Below are positions 7,258 to 9,079 of a DNA stretch of 9,079 nucleotides, piece after piece. The position numbers and the translations under genes are program-made. The stretch lies in assembly GCA_021813195.1 (NCBI GenBank), contig JAKALI010000130.1, positions 1 to 9,079 on the forward strand, written 5' to 3'. A model generated the notes under the pieces. It searched no databases, had not been told where the DNA came from, and saw only the letters and a list, made by a program, of their open reading frames with translations. This DNA comes from Pseudomonadota bacterium (GTDB taxonomy: Bacteria; Pseudomonadota; Alphaproteobacteria; Rhizobiales; Hyphomicrobiaceae). Within the stretch, counting starts at the first letter, position 1. Every line of letters starts with the position of its first letter.

Positions 7258-7533
7258 GTGCTGAAGAGCTTCAGGAACAAGGCACTTGCCGAACTGTGGT
7301 CCAACGGATCAAGCCGGAAGATTGACAGCAGACTGCGCGAGCGCATCTTGCGCAGGCTGGACAGATTGGATGCCGCCACATTGGTGACGCAGATGGATGT
7401 GCCAGGCTTTGATTTCCACCCCCTGCATGGCAAGCCCCAGCGATACTCCGTCCATGTTAATGGACCCTGGTGCCTGACATTCGAGTTTGAAGGCGGGGAC
7501 GCGCTGCGTGTGGACCTGGAGCAATACCATTAG
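7258..7533 (+). CDS. higB: HigB-type toxin of the RelE/HigB family
   Basis: This 91-residue protein has the features of HigB toxins, ribosome-dependent mRNA endonucleases. It starts MLKSFRNKALAELW and then has GSSRKI, a basic helix region with RERILRRLDRLDAA, the hallmark PGFDFHPLHG, and the end strands WCLTFEF and DLEQYH. The length is normal. The start is the GTG at 7258, since homologues begin M-(I/L)-K-S-F. That codon sits at the predicted transcription start, so the message may be leaderless. The antitoxin gene follows after 13 bases. Expression is probably repressed through the inverted repeat over the promoter. Confidence 0.93.
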   Translation: MLKSFRNKALAELWSNGSSRKIDSRLRERILRRLDRLDAATLVTQMDVPGFDFHPLHGKPQRYSVHVNGPWCLTFEFEGGDALRVDLEQYH

Positions 7534-7546
7534 CTGGAGAGCCGCC

Positions 7547-7855
7547 ATGGCCGAAATCATTGCAAGACGGAATACGAAGCGCTGCCCTACCCATCCCGGT
7601 GCTCTGCTGCGCGAAGACATCCTGCAAGCGCTGAAGCTACCCAAGACGGCGATCGCGGAGGCGCTCGGCATGTCCCGCCAGCACTTGTATGACATCCTGC
7701 GCGAGCGCAAGCCGATCTCTGCCGAGGTCGCAGTTCGCCTCGGCGCGGCCTTCGGGGATGGCCCTGACGTGTGGCTGCGCATGCAGGCTGCCTACGACGC
7801 GTGGCATGCCTCGCGCAAGGTCGACGTGACCAAGGTTCCTCGCCTCGCAGCGTAG
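7547..7855 (+). CDS. higA: HigA-type antitoxin, XRE-family DNA-binding protein
   Basis: This 102-residue protein neutralises HigB and represses its own operon. It has the HigA signature: HPGALLREDIL near residue 13, then a helix-turn-helix with KTAIAEALGMSRQHLYDIL. ERKPISAEVAVRLGAAFG and WLRMQAAYDAW follow. The start is the ATG at 7547, with GGAGA at 7536-7540 six bases upstream. The toxin gene comes first, the usual order for higBA and the reverse of most toxin-antitoxin pairs. No clear terminator follows directly. Confidence 0.94.
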   Translation: MAEIIARRNTKRCPTHPGALLREDILQALKLPKTAIAEALGMSRQHLYDILRERKPISAEVAVRLGAAFGDGPDVWLRMQAAYDAWHASRKVDVTKVPRLAA

Positions 7856-7981
7856 CCACGTCGACTCGAGGCCTCTCCGTCTCGGGATAATCAGCGTGCT
7901 ACCCTTGGCCGCTGCTCTCGCGCGACGTTCCACGTTGTTCATCGCATGCGCTGAGAATCAACTCTCGCCCTCGGGCGCCGC

Positions 7982-8007
7982 CTCTTGGCACCTCCATGTT
8001 CCAAGAG
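7982..8007. repeat. Inverted repeat in the gap after higA
   Basis: CTCTTGG (7982-7988) and CCAAGAG (8001-8007) are perfect arms with a 12-base loop. No T-run follows on either strand. It lies between the convergent higBA and antitoxin genes and could slow transcription from either side, but the role is unknown. Confidence 0.35.
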
Positions 8008-8061
8008 AGCATTGCGGAAAACGCCCGCCATGCAACGTCACTGGGGCATCGGAGCCTATGA

Positions 8062-8089
8062 GCACGATTTATCTTGTGCCGAATCGTGC
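8062..8089. repeat. Inverted repeat within a 19-codon open frame
   Basis: GCACGATT (8062-8069) and AATCGTGC (8082-8089) are perfect 8-base arms with a 12-base loop. The repeat overlaps a short open frame at 8058-8117 (19 residues, starting MSTIYLVPN, with GGAG three bases before its ATG). That frame may be the remnant of a longer gene or may be chance. Apart from these hairpins I see nothing convincing in 7856-8164. Confidence 0.35.
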
Positions 8090-8164
8090 GCCAGACCCTG
8101 TTACCGAGGCGGACTGATCTTCGCGAGCACACCCAGGATCATTTTGCCGAGCGGCGCAGCGCGA

Positions 8165-8473
8165 TTACGAGCAGACGCCGTATGCAATGCGTGCAAGCAG
8201 GTCTTTGACTTCCTGCGCACCCTGGGGCTCCTGCGCTACCAGAAGCGGCATCTGACCGTGCATTTTTGGATGGGGCGTCCCGAGAAAGGCTGCTGCCTCC
8301 GGTCCGAACACATCCTTCGCCTCATTGCAGACCTCGGCGAGATGCTGAGGCATGTCTACCGCTTGATGGTCGACTAGAGCCGTCAGCCGCCACAGAAGTT
8401 CTTTCTCGGTCGCGCGCACCGCCTCCAGGTCGGTGAGGATCTTCTGGATGACGTCATTGGATCCGGTTGCCAT
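8165..8473 (-). CDS. Antitoxin of the MbcA/ParS/Xre toxin-binding type, no toxin nearby
   Basis: This 102-residue protein ends in a toxin-binding domain of the MbcA/ParS/Xre (DUF2384) type: EAKDVFGPEAAAFLGTPHP, then HGQMPLLVAQEPQGAQEV, then a helix LLARIAYG. In this family the domain binds RES-type toxins that degrade or modify NAD. The N-terminal 50 residues are helical (IQKILTDLEAVRATEKELLW) and lack an obvious full helix-turn-helix. I chose the ATG at 8473 because AAGGG lies 7 bases upstream; a GTG at 8497 would add 8 residues but lacks such a site. No RES-type toxin is visible on either side in the window. It may be solitary or may have lost its partner. It converges on higBA. Confidence 0.7.
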   Translation of the reverse strand: MATGSNDVIQKILTDLEAVRATEKELLWRLTALVDHQAVDMPQHLAEVCNEAKDVFGPEAAAFLGTPHPKMHGQMPLLVAQEPQGAQEVKDLLARIAYGVCS

Positions 8474-8480
8474 ACGCTCG

Positions 8481-8485
8481 CCCTT
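8481..8485 (-). promoter_or_regulatory. Ribosome binding site that sets the antitoxin start
   Basis: Read on the minus strand, AAGGG lies 7 bases before the ATG at 8473. This supports that start over the upstream GTG at 8497. Confidence 0.45.
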
Positions 8486-8714
8486 GAATAGGCTCACCCG
8501 ATGTCGCGATAATCGGCGCGAGGGAAATCGCCCGAACCATCGTTCCCGACGCCACCGCGCTCGCCATTATGTACGCATTGAGGGGCCGTGTCGCCAGCGA
8601 CACTCGGGCATCCCTGTATCGTCATGGCGATGCTGCCCGGCTGCGGGCTTGGCAGCGGCCTGCGGTGCGCACGGCGGTTTTTATTCCACCATGCGATACA
8701 TATAGGGGGATGAC

Positions 8715-8863
8715 CGCGTGAACTGAGAGCTTGCACTCGATGCGTAAATTCTTGGCGGAACTTGCAGCGGATGGGGGCCGGGTGTTGCGCGGATCTTGGT
8801 CCGGGGACGGCCAAGTTGTTGTTTCGATTTGCGACGGACTTGCAGCTCATCCGTCAGCCCACA
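8715..8863. repeat. Candidate transposon end with three transposase-binding-like repeats
   Basis: Three related sequences point the same way. On the plus strand, ACTTGCAGC occurs at 8838-8846 within a site at 8827-8848, and again at 8760-8768 within a site at 8748-8770. A looser GCTTGCACT lies at 8729-8737 within 8715-8739. The stretch ends in ACA at 8861-8863, which is TGT read inward on the minus strand, as at Tn7-like termini. Three spaced sites over about 150 bases resemble the layout of a Tn7 left end. The adjoining GACGT (8864-8868) is a candidate five-base target duplication. The rest of 8474-8714 shows no gene or repeat I can support. Confidence 0.4.
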
Positions 8864-9079
8864 GACGTTCCACTCCCGTCAGGGTGGCGGAAGGCCCGGT
8901 AAGCGAGGTGAGCTTAACTTCGTCGGTCGACATCCATACGGCACCCGACGGTCGCTCCTGAGCCCTCGACGTGGCGTTGCCAGGGGCCTCCGTCTCCAGT
9001 ATCAGAGTGAGGTCTTCGTTGCGGCGAATCGTGAAGCGGGACACCGGTGCATGCAGCGGGCCCTCGTCTGAAATCCGGA
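8847..9079 (-). pseudogene. Resident gene fragment, probably cut by the transposon
   Basis: A minus-strand frame is open from the right edge and ends with TGA at 8847-8849. Its sequence looks like real protein: ISDEGPLHAPVSRFTIRRNE, then DLTLILETEAPGN, then SGAVWMSTDEVKLTSLTG and ATLTGVE. The in-frame GTG at 9044 has no ribosome binding site and sits inside this run, so the gene most likely starts beyond the window. After GVE-R the frame enters the proposed transposon terminus and stops within 15 bases, as expected of a gene interrupted by insertion. The pattern recalls a family of uncharacterised bacterial proteins, but I cannot name it or give a function. Confidence 0.5.

Larger units (their letters stand above)
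1..8863 (+). mobile_element. Tn7/Tn5053-like transposon, partial (left part outside window)
   Basis: The core genes are in the order expected for this class: a DDE transposase, an AAA+ regulator and a TniQ-family target selector, all on the plus strand. Cargo follows: a primase-helicase, a higBA pair and a lone antitoxin. The proposed right boundary rests on a terminal ACA at 8861-8863, three TGCAAG-type repeats in the preceding 150 bases, and a coding frame on the minus strand that is cut off at this point. The other end and the target-site duplication partner lie outside the window, so the boundary is an inference. The presence of core transposition genes is secure. Confidence 0.6.

Noticed and set aside
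8715..8848. CRISPR array as explanation for the short repeats
   Set aside because: Only three loose repeats occur, with spacings of 31 and 78 bases. This fits transposase binding sites better, and there are no cas genes.
8494..8850. A 118-codon minus-strand frame upstream of the antitoxin as its missing partner toxin
   Set aside because: It shows no RES or other toxin features, runs through the repeat region and looks like non-coding sequence.
8731..8961. A 76-codon plus-strand frame starting MHSMRKFLAEL
   Set aside because: It crosses the candidate transposon end and overlaps the better-supported minus-strand gene fragment. No ribosome binding site is evident.

Overview
The window is high-GC DNA, probably from a proteobacterium. 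This is inferred from base composition and gene families; nothing in it fixes a genus. It appears to cover most of a Tn7/Tn5053-like transposon, from inside the transposase gene at the left edge to a candidate transposon end near 8863, where an interrupted resident gene seems to resume.

Region by region. Positions 3-824 (+) encode the C-terminal part of a TniA/TnsB-type DDE transposase. Positions 845-1852 (+) encode the TniB/TnsC-type AAA+ ATPase. Positions 1855-4158 (+) encode an unusually large TniQ/TnsD-type target-site protein with an N-terminal zinc-binding TniQ domain and a C-terminal tandem duplication of a helix-turn-helix-like module. These three are tightly packed and look like one operon. 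After a 166-base gap containing a perfect palindrome next to the start codon lies a primase-helicase of the TOTE conflict-system type (4325-6778). It is intact in frame except for one TAA codon that replaces the Walker B (DECH) glutamate codon. A GC-rich hairpin followed by a short T-run ends this unit.

Positions 6814-7140 are mostly degenerate; a frameshifted coding remnant can be read on the minus strand. A textbook sigma-70 promoter inside an inverted repeat then drives a higB-higA toxin-antitoxin pair (7258-7855), with the HigB GTG almost at the predicted transcription start. Positions 7856-8164 hold two hairpins and no convincing gene. A lone antitoxin of the MbcA/ParS/Xre toxin-binding type lies on the minus strand (8165-8473) with no RES-type toxin beside it. 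Positions 8474-8863 look non-coding and hold three spaced TGCAAG-type repeats leading to a terminal ACA (TGT on the other strand). Beyond that, on the minus strand, an open frame that runs off the right edge is cut off about 15 bases past the proposed junction.

How the genes fit together: TniA, TniB and TniQ form a transposition module (strand transfer, ATP-dependent regulation, target choice). The primase-helicase and the toxin-antitoxin genes are cargo that could act in conflict with other mobile DNA or help keep the element. Whether the element is active, and whether it also encodes TnsA, cannot be judged because its other end lies outside the window.
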